Part shown: in pieces, positions 50,470 through 61,849 of the stretch
Layout: the number at the start of each line of letters is the position of its first letter
Numbering within the stretch: position 1 is the first letter of the stretch
NCBI GenBank assembly: GCA_029891345.1
Contig: CM056993.1
Coordinates: 109,421,800 to 109,485,799, forward strand
Length of the DNA: 64,000 bases
Source: Dryococelus australis
Taxonomy: Eukaryota > Arthropoda > Insecta > Phasmatodea > Phasmatidae
Direction: 5' to 3'
Notes under the pieces: model-generated
Seen by the model: the letters and a program-made list of their open reading frames with translations, nothing else
Told to the model about the DNA's origin: nothing
Database searches by the model: none
Translations under genes and position numbers: made by a program

Positions 50470-51410
50470 TATAATGACACAATTACGTGAAAAGTCTGAG
50501 AGGGACGGAACTATGTCTGATGTGAAGAAAAGACAATGCGGCATGAAGAAAACGACAACAGATGAAGGAAATGTGGGGGATGTGTTGCACACATTCACAC
50601 ATTCGCTTGGGAGTTTGAAGTCCGTGCGGCAAACTGCGCGTGAGCCTGATGCCAGTAAATCAAATGTATATCTCATTTTAAAGCAATTAAAGTGAAGGCC
50701 CTACATTTCCACGTTACTTCACGCTATGAATGAAGACGACCCAGATAGGCATGTCAAATTTTGTGAGTGGGCTGTGGACATGTGAAACGACAACGATCAT
50801 TTCACTGGCTTTATTGTTTGGCCCTGTGAAGCAACCGTTATATTGAATATAACTGTCAACCGCCACTACTGCGTGCAATGGGCTGATGGGAATCCCGACA
50901 TTGTGGTAGAGGTAGCAGTTAATCATTCTGTGTTAACGGTGTGCAACCATTCATCTTTGATGTCATGGTGACAGGTGAAATTTACCATACCATGTTCCAG
51001 GAAAACTTTGTGCCAGTTGGTCACGAGCTCTATCTACCGAGATGATGATATTTATTCCAGAAGGACGATGCGCCGCCACATTATTATCGGGACCTACGGT
51101 TGCCCCTGATGAAACATTTGTAGGTAGATACCTAGTCTACTAGGAAGTGTTGAGTATCTACCCAGATCTCCAGATTTAACACTGTTAAATTTTTATCTGT
51201 GGGAAGCTCTGAATATCACTGTGTACATCACAAAGTCACGGATGCTGGATGCCATGAGACGCGACTGTCACCACCTGTGAATCCACTCCCATGAAAAAAC
51301 GTAGCTACCATTTGTCGCTTTGTTATACAGATTTTTAGACGGTTTCTTACTGCTGAAAGCAGGTATTGTGACTATTTGCAACTGTTATTGACATTCACAC
51401 TCCCAACAGT
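50470..51410 (+). pseudogene. Tc1/mariner-superfamily transposase relic 1
   Basis: Fragments in order on the plus strand: a helix-turn-helix-like N-terminal part (50,420-50,695 frame; SVRQTAREPDASKSNVYLIL), then HAMNEDDPDRHVKFCEW, then RHYCVQWADGNPDIV, GEIYHTMFQENFVPVGHELY, the catalytic-region FQKDDAPPHYYRDL (second Asp), and a YLPRSPDLTLLNFYLWEAL segment (third acidic position). The pattern matches mariner-like transposases with a DDE/D domain. At least five stops or frame changes inactivate it. It begins immediately after the right end of the palindrome. No terminal repeats were identified. Confidence 0.75.
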
Positions 51411-51559
51411 TTCCTAATAGCGTCAGATACATGCAGTCCCATAAGGTTATCTTTAGTAGTTTTTCTATCATTCATGTTCAAAGAGTGTGGAAATTAAAAT
51501 CGTTTTTATTAAATAGTTCTGAAATGTGAAGACAGAGTAAGCAGCTCCGATATTCCTAT

Positions 51560-52178
51560 TACAAACTCTTACAGCATGTAAAGATGACTGATGTGATAAT
51601 GTTTCAGAAAGGGATCCATGTCTGGAACCACGAGTAAAACCAAATCAAATAAAGTTTAGAAATATCCCGCTCCTGCTGAGTCAAAGGGCATCACTAAAAC
51701 GAATTTATATTCCAGCAAAGAAATGTTTCCAGTTTTAAAATTCTTTTTGCACTGGTTTGCGGTTCCTGTTGTTGTTTCTTTTTTCGGCGTTGCTCCTTGT
51801 CCTCTAGAAATGCTTAATGCGGTACTACCCTCTTCGTTGTACCTGTGGGGCACACACTCACTCAACAATGCCTGTTGTGTGTTGTATCTCTTCTGCGGCC
51901 TCCAGAATCTGGACATGCTACTGCCTTCGCAATTACGAGTTTCCATTAGGCCTCACGCGCAGCTAGGCGTCGTTGTCCGTTCTTTATTACTGTCTATGCG
52001 TGCTTCATATTTTCTCTTTCCAATAGTACTTTTTGGTGGAAATATTTTCCTGACAATCTTGGTAGCTCATCGAAATATTACAAAAATTGTACTAGAATTC
52101 TCAGAAAACTTCATAATTCTCCAGCTCATTTCAAAAGTCATCTACGATGAAGAAAGCTCATATGGTTCATATTGTTGA
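51560..52178. other. Overlapping unrecognised open frames
   Basis: A 151-residue plus-strand frame (51,723-52,178) is hydrophobic, with possible membrane segments (VVVSFFGVAP, LFPIVLFGGNIFLTILVAH). A 96-residue minus frame overlaps it (51,656-51,946; SRFWRPQKRYNTQQALLSE). At most one is real. I recognise neither; the minus one looks slightly more like a decayed soluble protein or transposon. Confidence 0.3.
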
Positions 52179-52208
52179 TATTATTAGGAATTATATGTGA
52201 CACGTTCT

Positions 52209-52422
52209 CAGAAAAGATACCTTAGGGCGAAAATGTAAGTTTTTGAGGAGGCTCAAAAAGGGTTGAAAATACGATCATTATCGTTTTAGAGTTATGAACG
52301 GAACATTTTGAGAGTATAAACGCAACAAGGGCGCTACGTGTTTCATAGAATTCCTCGTTGACTTGCCTACACAAACAGCCCAAAACCCAAAAATGGTTTT
52401 TCATCCTAAGGTACCTGTTCTG
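52209..52422. mobile_element. Short MITE, 214 bp
   Basis: Left CAGAAAAGATACCTTAGGGC and right CCTAAGGTACCTGTTCTG (ending 52,422) are inverted complements with a few mismatches. No coding. No target duplication is clear. Confidence 0.7.
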
Positions 52423-52429
52423 TGAACGC

Positions 52430-53539
52430 ATCACATATGTGTTTGTGTATACGTGTGTGTATTTTATGAACCATGCGCACAATGAAACATTTATGTACAT
52501 GTATGATGAAACACATGCCGAGACGAGATAAAATGAGCAAACACTACAAAAAACAGCATATGAATTCCATGAGAAAATTTGGTTTTGTGAGATGCACTCG
52601 AAATAAAACCTTTATGCTCAAATCTTTCGTTCAAATAATTTTCGAAAACTGTAATCTTATATGGAGTGTTATCATTTTTTATATTGCTTGTATATTTTGC
52701 GCTGGGATGGAAATATTGGCCTTTAGCATACCAAAATGGCAAGCAACTTCTCACTAAATTTTATTTAAGATTTACATAGACGTAAAACTTTTCAATTTTT
52801 GAATGATTGGTTTTCACATGTAAGCTTTATTGCGCAGTCGTTTGTATATACAGGAGACTGCCATCAATTCATTGTCTGCTGCCAAAAGAAAGCGCCAATA
52901 ATTTTATTCCTATCTTGATACGGCCTTCCTTTTCTTACTGGCATTCAACTACTTCGGAGTCTTCCATGGAATGTCAAATAAGAGAAATTCAAAGTGCGGA
53001 AGGAAACGAAAGACAGAAGCATTTTAATTCTGGACTATGTAGATGAACCCGCGGTGATATTTAACTTGTTAGTAACAAGTGACATTATAATACCATAAAA
53101 AAAAATTGATATCTGAATCTGAACTTCTTTCTAAATTCTTGTTTAGACCTCAGCATCGTTAAGCAGCATGTGTGCTTTGCTCGACAATAAGCAAAAACAA
53201 CGGCCTTAAGGGTGCCTTCTGCTTAGGCCCTCGAACATAACGCAAATGTACAATCATATAGTTGTCATTGAAAAACTGTTCAATATTTTTGAGCGGTGTC
53301 TGCTTACGAATAACAATTAAGACATTTTTCATGTCCGAATACTAAGTTCCCCCTTTTCTTTTTCGTCCTTAACGTGTATTTTTTACAAAGTAAATAAAGC
53401 GCTAATACGAGTGCTTCAAAAACATTTTTAGACACGAAACCACCGATAGAGGCTAGTTAACATAGCATGGGGACAAGCAGTACACATTTGTCTTTATTGT
53501 TACAGTATAAAAAGTACAGGGTTGACACTGAAATTCCTG
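52430..53539. other. Intronic DNA without a recognised gene
   Basis: Overlapping short frames on both strands at 52,473-52,757 and one at 52,807-53,046 show no motifs. Confidence 0.4.
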
Positions 53540-53705
53540 TGAGGCGAATCGACGGTGCAAAGACTGCGCACTAGTCAGTGCCTTGCGCCCAAGGGCGACC
53601 AGACATCCGATGCGTGTACCTAGGTCGTCCTTAGGGCTCTCACGCTTCCAGGCCTCAGACACGCGAAATTCCCCCAGTCAGACGGTGCCCTTAAAACGGT
53701 TGAAT
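53540..53705 (+). repeat. Dispersed GC-richer repeat, copy 2
   Basis: Landmarks GGGCTCTCACGCTTCCAGGC, GACACGCGAAATTCC and CAGTCAGACGGTGCCC correspond to those at 13,290-13,360. In both places a family A MITE lies downstream (about 60 bp away here, about 530 bp at 13.9 kb), so the two may have been duplicated or transposed together. Confidence 0.5.
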
Positions 53706-53766
53706 GAGCAAAGTTTTCAAGATTATGAGAAAATTTCATTGTTTTGTGACGTGATATCGATGAAAT

Positions 53767-54190
53767 AGACTATTCGTGGTTTCTTAAAACTTTTTGAATC
53801 AATACTTTAAAAAATCACTCCGTGTATTATGTGCTTGGCTGTTACCTAAATTTGTCAAGTATCACAAGCGATTGATACTTGTGTTAAGATAATAATACCT
53901 TATTTTAGGTTAAATTTAACTTACACTTGTATTTCTTCTATAAATTATATTTCATTTATAATTAGTTTGAACGAAGATAGGGAGAAAATAGGTGTGTTGG
54001 TAATGCCCAGTAATAATCTTCACTTATGCAGAATATTATTACACTTAGTGTGCACGAATGCGATGCATAGTACCTTCAGTGTAATCTTCTTGACTTGGTT
54101 AGTCTTTGTTTGAATGAAGCGGAAGAATTTCCTGGAAGTAGAACTTTAGCAGGGTTTCAGAAAAGTTGGATGTAAATGTGACTAGACTAT
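53767..54190 (+). mobile_element. MITE family A copy
   Basis: It runs from CTATTCGTGGTTTCTTAAA through GTCAAGTATCACAAGCG, GTGTTGGTAATGCCCAGTAA and TAGCAGGGTTTCAGAAAAG. The terminal inverted repeats are eroded. Confidence 0.75.
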
Positions 54191-55149
54191 AATTTGATAC
54201 GAATATAGAGTTGTTTGAAAATTAATATTAATAATTATTCTAGTGTAATTCTTGGTATGACGACTATAAACCTCTATTAGTACAACTTTCTAAAAGTAAT
54301 TTTAAATCAAAGTTCGTTTTCGCTTAACTATTTGTTGAAGTCACAGCAGTGGTATGTTGCAATTTATTTGGAAGGCGACATTTGATTCACGTGCTTGGTA
54401 AGGTTTGTTTAATTCCTGAACAGGGGCGTAGGAACCAATATTTTCTTGGGGGGGGGGGGGGGGGGCACACGACTGTAATGGTGTCATTGATTCCGTGTAA
54501 AATAAAACATATATGTTACATTCTCCTCGGGTTCTTTTAATTAAGCGCAATGCTACTGTTGTTAGAATGAGTATCTACATGTACAAGCAATAGGACTACA
54601 CAGGCCTATACCATAAGAATAAACGTCTGCTCTTAAATGAACAAACTTTCATAACATCAAAATTCGAAAACTTTGTGTAATTATTTTATTGTAATACACA
54701 GATGTAAAGACATAAATGCATAATGTAAGTAAAAGTCTAAATTATATTACATAGGCATATAATAAAAAAATTATCTTTCATGTACACAAAATTCAAAACC
54801 TAAATTAAATTTGCATATAATATTGAAATAATTTACATTCTTCATGAACGATTATATCACCTACACATTGAAACACTAGCATAATTCTTCATGATGGACT
54901 ATACACAAGACGTAATTTACCTAAAAACTACTGTACAGTCTCAAACAAAATAAATCAGTAAGCATAAAAGTATTCAATAATTGAGTAAAATATACCACTC
55001 ATTTATATTGTAAAAATGTTCAAATTATCGTAGTAAAATTTTTATCATTTATAAACCTACCAATTGTCGAATGTTGACTTTCTCTCTAATGTCCTAGAAA
55101 CAAACTCTTTTAATATGTCATGCAGTTGAAGAGAAGATAATCTTGAGGC

Positions 55150-55850
55150 ATGGATCTGAGCAACCAATAAGTTATTAAGTCTTACTTGTGACATATTTGC
55201 GCTCAAATATTTTCTTCAAACGTCTTAAATCACCAAAAGATCTCTCTGAAGAAGCTCCTGAGGTTGGTACGGTAAGGATAATCATTATCATTTTTTAAAC
55301 TTCTCCAAGCAATGTTTGTACCATTGCTGATTCCAATGATATTTTCTTCAGGAATGACAGTCTTCAGCATGAGCAGTTGTGTATGCAGTAAGTCTGGATA
55401 CGGAGAGCCTTGTCCCATGGAATACAGAATGGCATTTTCTAATTTGATCAGTTTCTTCATTCCAGCGTGATCAAATCTTCTTTTAAGTTCATTTACGAGG
55501 TGGTCCACAATTTCATAAAATCCTTTCCTTAATTTTTCTTTAGGTGTGAAACTAACTGAGGGACTTGGGTTGAGGCTATTCTCTAACTTACGTGGTACTG
55601 TGACAATTCTCTTCTCAACTGGTTCTTTCAGATTAAATTTTTGGGAAATTCTTCTGCTTCTTCATAAGTTTTAGAAAATCCTGTCTCAGATCTAATTTTT
55701 AAAAGAGTCTGCACAAGTAAATCAACAGCCTTATTAGCACCTCCTGCACAGAAATACGTACCTTACAATACCTTTGCTAACATTTCACAGGGGCAAAAAA
55801 TGTTTATTGCAGCTGTGATGAAAAACATTGTTTCCATTTTCTGAAGCCTT
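55150..55850 (-). pseudogene. hAT transposase (ZMYM1/DUF4371-like), C-terminal part
   Basis: The minus-strand frame 55,230-55,508 (starting MDHLVNELKRRFDHAGMKK) and the preceding 55,510-55,850 sequence, in shifting frames, resemble the C-terminal half of ZMYM1-like hAT transposases. The dimerisation region end (KRLKSYLRST-like in relatives) is degraded here. It is separated from the upstream part of the same gene by the nested Tc1 relic. Confidence 0.6.
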
Positions 55851-55856
55851 TTAATA

Positions 55857-56417
55857 CACTATCTACCAAAAAGTAATTGGGCATCCGTGAAGATAGACCA
55901 TTCAGTACGCAAGTTGACTTGTGTTTCACGGCCTTCGGTGTAGGACCGCTGTCCGTGGTAGCATGAACACAGATGCCTATTATAACATTCTGGATAAGGA
56001 AATGCTCTCAACATTGTTGCGTTTTTACGGAATTGGCCCATGTTACCTCTAGGATGACAGTGCCAGGTACCATGTTTCCAGGGCTACTATGCAGTGGTAC
56101 GCCGACAACAATGTTCGCCGATTGCCTGGCCAGCCCAGAGCCTCGACCTCAACCCTATAGAACATCTTTGGGACGAATTGAATCGTCGGGTGAGGGCTCG
56201 TCAGGCGCTGCCAAAATCCATTGCTTAACTCATGGAATGGTTGCAAGAGGAATGGCTGCGAATCCCCGTGGATATCCTGCAAACACTGGTAGAGAGCATG
56301 CCAGACAGGGTGGCTGCTGTTATAGCCGCAAGAGGTGGCCCTACGAGATTCTAACGGAGTGAAAACCACCGAGCAAACATTGTGGACAGATGCCCAATTA
56401 CTTTTTGGCAGATAGTG
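55857..56417 (+). mobile_element. Tc1-like relic nested in the hAT element
   Basis: The terminal inverted repeats start CACTATCTACCAAAAAGTAA (55,857) and end TTACTTTTTGGCAGATAGTG (56,417). They match over 29 bases with one mismatch and are flanked by TA on both sides, the Tc1/mariner target duplication. At 561 bp it is an internally deleted copy retaining the last part of the transposase. Confidence 0.95.
56095..56332 (+). pseudogene. Tc1-like transposase, C-terminal remnant
   Basis: The frame NNVRRLPG shifts into LNPIEHLWDELNRRVRARQA, the segment containing the third catalytic acidic position of Tc1 transposases. It continues with LMEWLQEEWLRIPVDILQTL and VAAVIAARGGPTRF before a stop at 56,328-56,332. 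One frameshift near 56,145 and one in-frame TAA near 56,226 break it. The N-terminal DNA-binding half and first two catalytic residues are absent. Confidence 0.9.
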
Positions 56418-56419
56418 TA

Positions 56420-56950
56420 TATCCCCGTAGAGCAGTTTTTCTCTTGTTGGATGCATTTCTATTCACGATTTCTTTCAGAGTTTGTTGTACACATCCATAG
56501 TTTTGTACGTTCTTCACGCATCAGATTATTGTGTGCATGGTGGTAAAACCACGTGTGCATAAATCGATCTCCTTTTTGCACTCTCTAATATTTAATTTGA
56601 GGTATACTTAATTATCATCAAATCATCTCACATTCCTTCCTGTTTTCTTGCAATTAATTGCAAAGCTAGATCAAGAGCACGGTTTGAACAATGTACAAAA
56701 CAGTTATTTTTTAGGAAATTCTTCAGTGAGGTGTTTCTGTTCACCATTCCACTGACCCGACATATTGGCCGGGCCATCAAAACAATGACCTCGAAGTTTG
56801 TCAATGCTTATTGTCATTCTGAGTAGCATGAATTTTATCACAGTTGTGAGTGTAGGGCTACTTGCTGCATAATCTTGCGGGTTGTTTTTCCTTAAGACAA
56901 AATGCATACAATGTTACAAACTCACGTCTCCTTTACTAATTATTTATAAT
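56420..56950 (-). pseudogene. hAT transposase, central part with catalytic-region motif
   Basis: The minus frame 56,704-56,907 contains LRGHCFDGPANMSGQWNG, the conserved D-G-A-N-M-S-G-type motif around a catalytic Asp of this hAT clade. It begins MHFVLRKNNPQDYA. The 56,420-56,700 sequence continues the gene in broken form up to the Tc1 insertion. Confidence 0.8.
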
Positions 56951-57639
56951 GGAGTTCTTATTTATAGTGTACGCAGTGACGAAGATTTTAGTGAAAATTT
57001 CTTTATACAAAGACTTATATGTGAAATGAATCGTTAGACACTATTTAAAATGGAACATGTATTTCAGACTACAAGCTGGAGGGGGCACTGCCCCTCCTTG
57101 TGCAGAAGTGAGGGGGATATGCCCCCTCTGCCCCCCGGTTCCTACGTCCCTGCTTCTGGATATTTTGCCTCCAAGTTATTCTGTAAATGTTTAAACTGAA
57201 ATACGGACGTGATGTGCAACAAATTTTTAAGAATTATTCTTCATGATATTGTAACGTGAACAATTATTCTGAGCTGCAGTATAACGAATTAATTTTGTTA
57301 CATTTTCAGATTTTTGAGACAAATTGCATAGATTTAAAATTTCTATCGCTCGTTTAGTTCTTTTTTGGAAAGTTGTTTTCTTCCTTTTTAATTTTTTTTT
57401 TTCAGACTAATTTTTTATACAGGATGATGTGTATAGAACTAACACATTTCTATTTAATTATTTACAAACGAAAAATTGCGAACCACAATTTGTTACTTCT
57501 CACATTGAGAGTATCTTTGGGAGATTATATCCTATATAGTAAAAGTTGGAAATGTCCTCCCTCCTGCATGAGGCACAACTCAACACGACGCGTCGTCCCA
57601 TGTTACTGGCCGCTCGTTGGAGAACGCTGGTGTCATTAC

Positions 57640-58556
57640 CGTTGATTTCGTGTGTAATGATGAGCTTCAAATCGTTCACTGTCTGGGGCGTGGGGCATAA
57701 ACTCTCTCTCTTTTAAGTAACCCCATAGGAAGAAGTCCGGTGTTGCTAAATTCGGCGTTCTCGGTGGCCAAAGGTCCTTGGAAATTATCCGGTCGTCAAA
57801 GAAGCTGGCAGTGAGCGCCATGAAGGCGTTGTACGCATTGCATGTGGCGCCATCATTTTGGAAATAATCTTTACACAGCTTGACATCGTCCAGTTGCTCA
57901 ACAAACTCTGTGAGAATCCGTCCGTACACGGCATTGTTACAGTCTGGTCGAAAGAAATTGGCCCCACTATTCTCTGTACGGAGATTGCGCGCCACACCCC
58001 GACTTTAACTGGGTGCATAGGAGCGTCATGAGCCACATGTGGAGGTGCGGCGGCAAAATAGCGTGAATTCTGTGATTTCATACAGCTACATAGATGAACA
58101 ATGCTTCATTCGTGAACAATGTGATGGACAATATGCCTGGATTAAGTACATTGAACGCCTGAAACCAACGATAATAAGTCCCTCGTTTATCGTTATCCGT
58201 TTCCTGCAACGTCTGGACAGCCGTAACATTATAGGACCTTATGTGAGCACATTTCGCAGCTGTCTGATGCAGTGCGTAGATTTACCCGGTCTCCTGCGAC
58301 AAACTCCTTAATAGCTTACGGGGGGTGACTGCTCCAATCATGCCCGGACGTCCACGGCAACCGTGGGCAGGCGAGATGGACTATATTTGCCTCTTTCACT
58401 AGCCAGAGATCCAGTTGTTTCCAATTTGCGTACTAGTGCCAGTATCGTGTTCCTTTCTGGGGGTTTGCGAACACATATTCCCTCCGGTATGCCCTTTGCG
58501 TTCCCATCATTCTGTTTGTCAGCCAGTATTCCTTCACAACGAAAAATAATTTAATA
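57640..58556 (-). pseudogene. Tc1/mariner-superfamily transposase relic 2
   Basis: In order on the minus strand: FFVVKEYWLTNR and RAYRREYVFANPQKGTRYWH (N-terminal helix-turn-helix, near 58,440-58,540), a linker region, SRYFAAAPPHVAHDAPMHPV and VGVWRAISVQRIVGPISF (after the first catalytic Asp region), FQNDGATCNAYNAFMAL (second Asp), and WPPRTPNLATPDFFLWGYLK (third acidic position). Several frame changes break it. Its start is abutted by the element at 58,557, so the first residues are missing. Confidence 0.85.
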
Positions 58557-58735
58557 TCCCAAATAGCAAAATATAGCTGGCCCATATGTGCAGATCTGAT
58601 GTGAACAAGCAGCCTATATGCGGCATCCACAGGCATTCAAGAAGCGGAATGCACCCGCAGATGCATGTGACACACATGATGAATGACGACTGTGGTATGA
58701 TGTGTTTACGCGTGGGCCATATACGGATATGTAAC

Positions 58736-58945
58736 TGTCAGCAGATGTCTGGCAAAACCAGAGTTCCCCGTAAATTAACCACAGGCGGGCCACTTCTTGA
58801 TGAACTGTCAGCTGATGTCTGGCAAAACAAGAGTTGCCCATAATTCAACCACAAGCGGGCCACTTCTTGATGAACTGTTGGCTGATGCCTGGGAAAACAA
58901 GAGTTTCCCGTACGTTAACTACAAGCGGGCCATTTCCGGCTTTCT
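58736..58945 (+). repeat. Three tandem 70-bp units
   Basis: Units start at 58,736, 58,806 and 58,876 (TGTCAGCAGATGTCTGGCAA, TGTCAGCTGATGTCTGGCAA, TGTTGGCTGATGCCTGGGAA). They share CAAGCGGGCCACTTCTTGAT. Apparent frames across them are not genes. Confidence 0.92.
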
Positions 58946-59167
58946 GCATCTGGCCTGCCGTAAGTAAACCACATGTAGTTAGCCAACTGTTGGTAAGCCA
59001 CTTGTGGCCCTACTATTGGTCACTTGTGGCCTACATTGACCCCGATTGCCATGCATTTTCAAAACCAAAAATGAATTGTTTCTAACCCAAATATTATTGA
59101 TCTATTTACCATATTAAAATGTGTTATCTTCAGCTTTATTTCACAATTAGTGAAATTCCTTGGAGAA

Positions 59168-59235
59168 AACTGGAATCGAACTCACAAACCTTTCGTCTAC
59201 AGTTAAGTATGCTATCAAATACTCTATTATGTATT
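59168..59235 (-). repeat. tRNA-like fragment, minus strand
   Basis: The reverse complement has the B-box-like GAGTTCGATTCCA (59,170-59,182) with tRNA-like sequence before it. A SINE remnant is likely. Confidence 0.4.
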
Positions 59236-59663
59236 CATGTACGACCCTTTTAAGTAACTCTGTATACGTACTTCGCATACACAATGCATTATTAGCTTTG
59301 CTGTATAGACAATGTTAGTATCACGAGTCAATACTGGGATTTATATGTTTTGTTTAAAAGACTAGTATTTTAGTTTCGGACTACTTTCAGGTAGAATAAA
59401 AAAAATGCAAAATAATTATTTTTTTTGCGTATTATGCTTCGCAGTTTTCTGGTCTGAAAACTATTTTTTTTTTACTATTACTAGCAATTCCACGTGATAA
59501 TTTTACTTCTTATATACATGAAATAAGAAAATTTGTTGAATACGCATAATATGCTATTTGCTACTGCACAATAACATATAGTCGGTATGCCATAAATGGA
59601 ACATAAGCCTGCTGATTATGTTTCCTCAGTAATAAGGAACAGTTGGCATACCACAAAAGGTGG

Positions 59664-59955
59664 CATGTACTCTTTGGCAAACATCACCCACACATTCTCT
59701 ACATATAGGATGCCTGTGGGTGTTTCACAGACATTGCTTGTGCGCCATATATGAAATTCCGTCAATCATTTCGTGTTAAATGGCCCACAACTTCCCACAT
59801 GAATCCAACTATCAGAAATGAACCATTCTACCGCGCGAAGGCTTCATGCGCAAACATTATCTTATAACCATACTCTTTGGCATACATCAGCCACATGTTT
59901 TCCACGTGTTCTAAGATGCCAGTGGATGGTTCACTGATGTTTGCTTGTGGGCTAT
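59664..59955 (+). repeat. Two direct segments ~205 bp apart
   Basis: TACTCTTTGGCAAACATCAC (59,670) and TACTCTTTGGCATACATCAG (59,871) begin parallel ~85-bp segments. Both contain a GATGCCWGTGG core and a CACWGAYRTTKGCTTGTG end. Confidence 0.75.
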
Positions 59956-60563
59956 AATTAAATGCTGTCAATAATTTTTTTTAATGGCCCACATCAAAAA
60001 TACTTCCCGAGTAAATACAGTCGCTATTTTTCACGTTGCCTTATTGTTTGGGCGAATATGTACCACCTGTGCCAACAGTTGGCCAACTGTTATATGCTTG
60101 TTGTTTGCTACTTGGGATGCTATAAATTTTAAAAATATTTTTAACATCTTGAACGCCCATAATAGGAAATGGTTTTTCTCAAATGTAAAGTGTGTATTTC
60201 ATTGGGCGCTGGTTTAAAGTAGTGTAAATTCGAACATTTAACCGTTTCTTGTGTAATGTATCATCTGTACTTAACACTTTTACTGAAAAATTTAACTCCA
60301 CTTTCCATTTAGAGATTCCCGAACTCCTCGGGGTTCTTCAAAATAATTCAGGAGAACTGTATTTCAGTACCTAAGATGTAATATACTTTTTTTTTTTTTT
60401 TTTTTAAATAAGACATACATATTCTTTTACATACTTGGATTAAAAAAAGTTTTTTTTTAAACATGCAGTCGGTTGGTAAGGTGGATTAGATTTTATCTAC
60501 AGCTAACAGTTGGTTGTACTTACACAATGTTTTCGATACTTGTGTGGCTTGTTATGTTTGCAG

Positions 60564-60718
60564 ACGAGCAGAGACGCGCACTGGAGACTGAGTACGCTGA
60601 TTGGCTGATCCAGGGCGAGGAGCTGAAGTCGGACGAGTCCAAGAGAGTGGGCCAGTCCACAGTCAAAGACACACTCTTCGGGGTAGAAGGATCTTTTAGG
60701 AAGCTGGACATCGATTGA
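60564..60718 (+). CDS. CRAL-TRIO lipid-transfer protein, terminal coding exon
   Basis: The acceptor is TATGTTTGCAG (ending 60,563). The first two bases complete the Asp codon begun at 42,265. Fifty codons follow, then TGA at 60,716-60,718. The sequence runs EQRRALETEYADWLIQGEEL, SDESKRVGQSTVKDTLFGVE, GSFRKLDID. This charged helix plus the LFG-x-x-G-S-F-R-K-L-x-I-D tail is the characteristic C-terminus of insect alpha-tocopherol transfer protein-like members. The complete visible protein is 259 residues, against a usual family length of about 300, consistent with one short missing N-terminal part. Confidence 0.96.
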
Positions 60719-61600
60719 AAAAAAATCAACAATCGAGACATAGCATAATTACCTATTTTTATGCAGATTTTTATTGTTATATGTATGTTTTCCTTCGTCA
60801 AGCGCGAGTCAATGAGTGTGTGTGTGTTCAGTACAATCGTGTGCTAGTTACATTGAGTTTATTCAATTGTTTTAAAACTTATTTCAAGTAAAACTACTTA
60901 ATTGTAAACACACACTTTTAAATTCATTTCAAATACCCCTGTAAGTTGCAGAAAACTCAGAATATAAAGTAGGAAATACACCGAAATTAAGCCAAGAGTA
61001 ATTATTCTCAATAGCTGTGTAAATAATAATATAATGTAATCCCGCAGAAGGTATTAGGAGAGCATTTAACAATGCTAACGAGGCAAAAACAACAGAACGA
61101 GCAACCAAACAGAAAACACTGTCTATATGTCTATAAAGGCACATGCAAATAATTCTGGACGAAAGAACAAAGTCCACCCATGCGAACACTTGGGTGAAGA
61201 CAGATAGATATACACCAACAAAATTGGGTGTCATAATGAAGACACTCAAGGCGAATAATTTTAAATTCCAAGATAAATTCTGCAAGAAAAATGATGGAAT
61301 GGCAGTGAGTTATTCACTTTGGTTACTTTCACCTTTCATACGCAGTATTTCAATGGGGCAATTTCGAGCAAGAACCACTCAACAAAACCAGCATACTACC
61401 TAGACTCTGGCTGTTATATCCATGACACTTTTTCTAGTATGACAACATAAATCGGCAAAACGGAACAAATTTTCATGGTTTCGCAATTCACGCCAGTCAT
61501 AAATGTAGTTCAGGTATGAAATAGGAACCAACGGTAGCCTCAATATCAAAGATTCTCTTATATCCAAATAAAATGACAAAATTACCATTAAATGCCCAGA
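60719..61600 (+). other. 3' untranslated/flanking region of the host gene
   Basis: No canonical AATAAA is obvious within the first ~700 bases. AATATA near 60,959 is a possible weak variant. The transcript end is therefore not defined. Short frames at 60,929-61,285 and 61,143-61,403 show no motifs. Confidence 0.4.
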
Positions 61601-61629
61601 AAATAAACACACACTAGTAAATATACGAG

Positions 61630-61845
61630 TGAAGAGATTTGGGCTGCTCTTAACGTGGTCTTGGGAGCCAATGAGGGTGATTGAGGTGAGTATGGCGTAG
61701 CTCCATAATGAAAAGGCGGGGGAAATGGGAGATCCCCTAGAAAACCCACCGACCAATGGCATCGTCCGGCACGATTCCCACATGCGAAAATCCGGATTGA
61801 TCCGGCCGGGGATTGAACCCGCATCGCCTTGGTGGGAGGATTAGT
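61630..61845 (-). repeat. SINE, minus strand
   Basis: The reverse complement has the B box GGGTTCAATCC (61,810-61,820), then CGGATTTTCGCATGTGGGAA (compare CGGATTCTCGCAAGTGGGAA in the SINE at 1362), then GGGTTTTCTAGGGGATCTCC and a tail with AGATTTGGGCTGC on the plus strand. It is the best preserved body of this family in the window. Confidence 0.85.
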
Positions 61846-61849
61846 AAAT

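Larger units (their letters stand above)
54421..57152 (-). mobile_element. hAT-superfamily element, ~2.7 kb
   Basis: The terminal inverted repeats are CAGGGGCGTAGGAACC (54,421-54,436) and its complement GGTTCCTACGTCCCTG (57,137-57,152), with one mismatch. Subterminal G-rich and C-rich tracts flank them (54,448-54,465; 57,114-57,136). The flanking 8-mers TTCCTGAA and CTTCTGGA agree at five of eight positions, so the target duplication is eroded or the edges are off slightly. The interior carries minus-strand transposase remnants and a nested Tc1-like relic. Confidence 0.88.
58557..60117. mobile_element. Candidate non-autonomous TIR element, 1.56 kb
   Basis: Left TCCCAAATAGCAAA (58,557-58,570) and right TTTGCTACTTGGGA (60,104-60,117) are inverted complements with one mismatch. 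The interior has tandem 70-bp units, a ~205-bp repeated segment and CCAACTGTTGG motifs near both ends (58,983 and 60,08x). No transposase. It interrupts or abuts the N-terminus of mariner relic 2. Confidence 0.6.

Noticed and set aside
52491-52757. Overlapping 87- to 94-residue frames on both strands
   Set aside because: No motif, no splice consistency with the host gene, and both strands equally open.
56049-56456. 135-residue minus-strand open frame
   Set aside because: It is antisense to the Tc1 transposase remnant and extends through the Tc1 terminus into hAT sequence.
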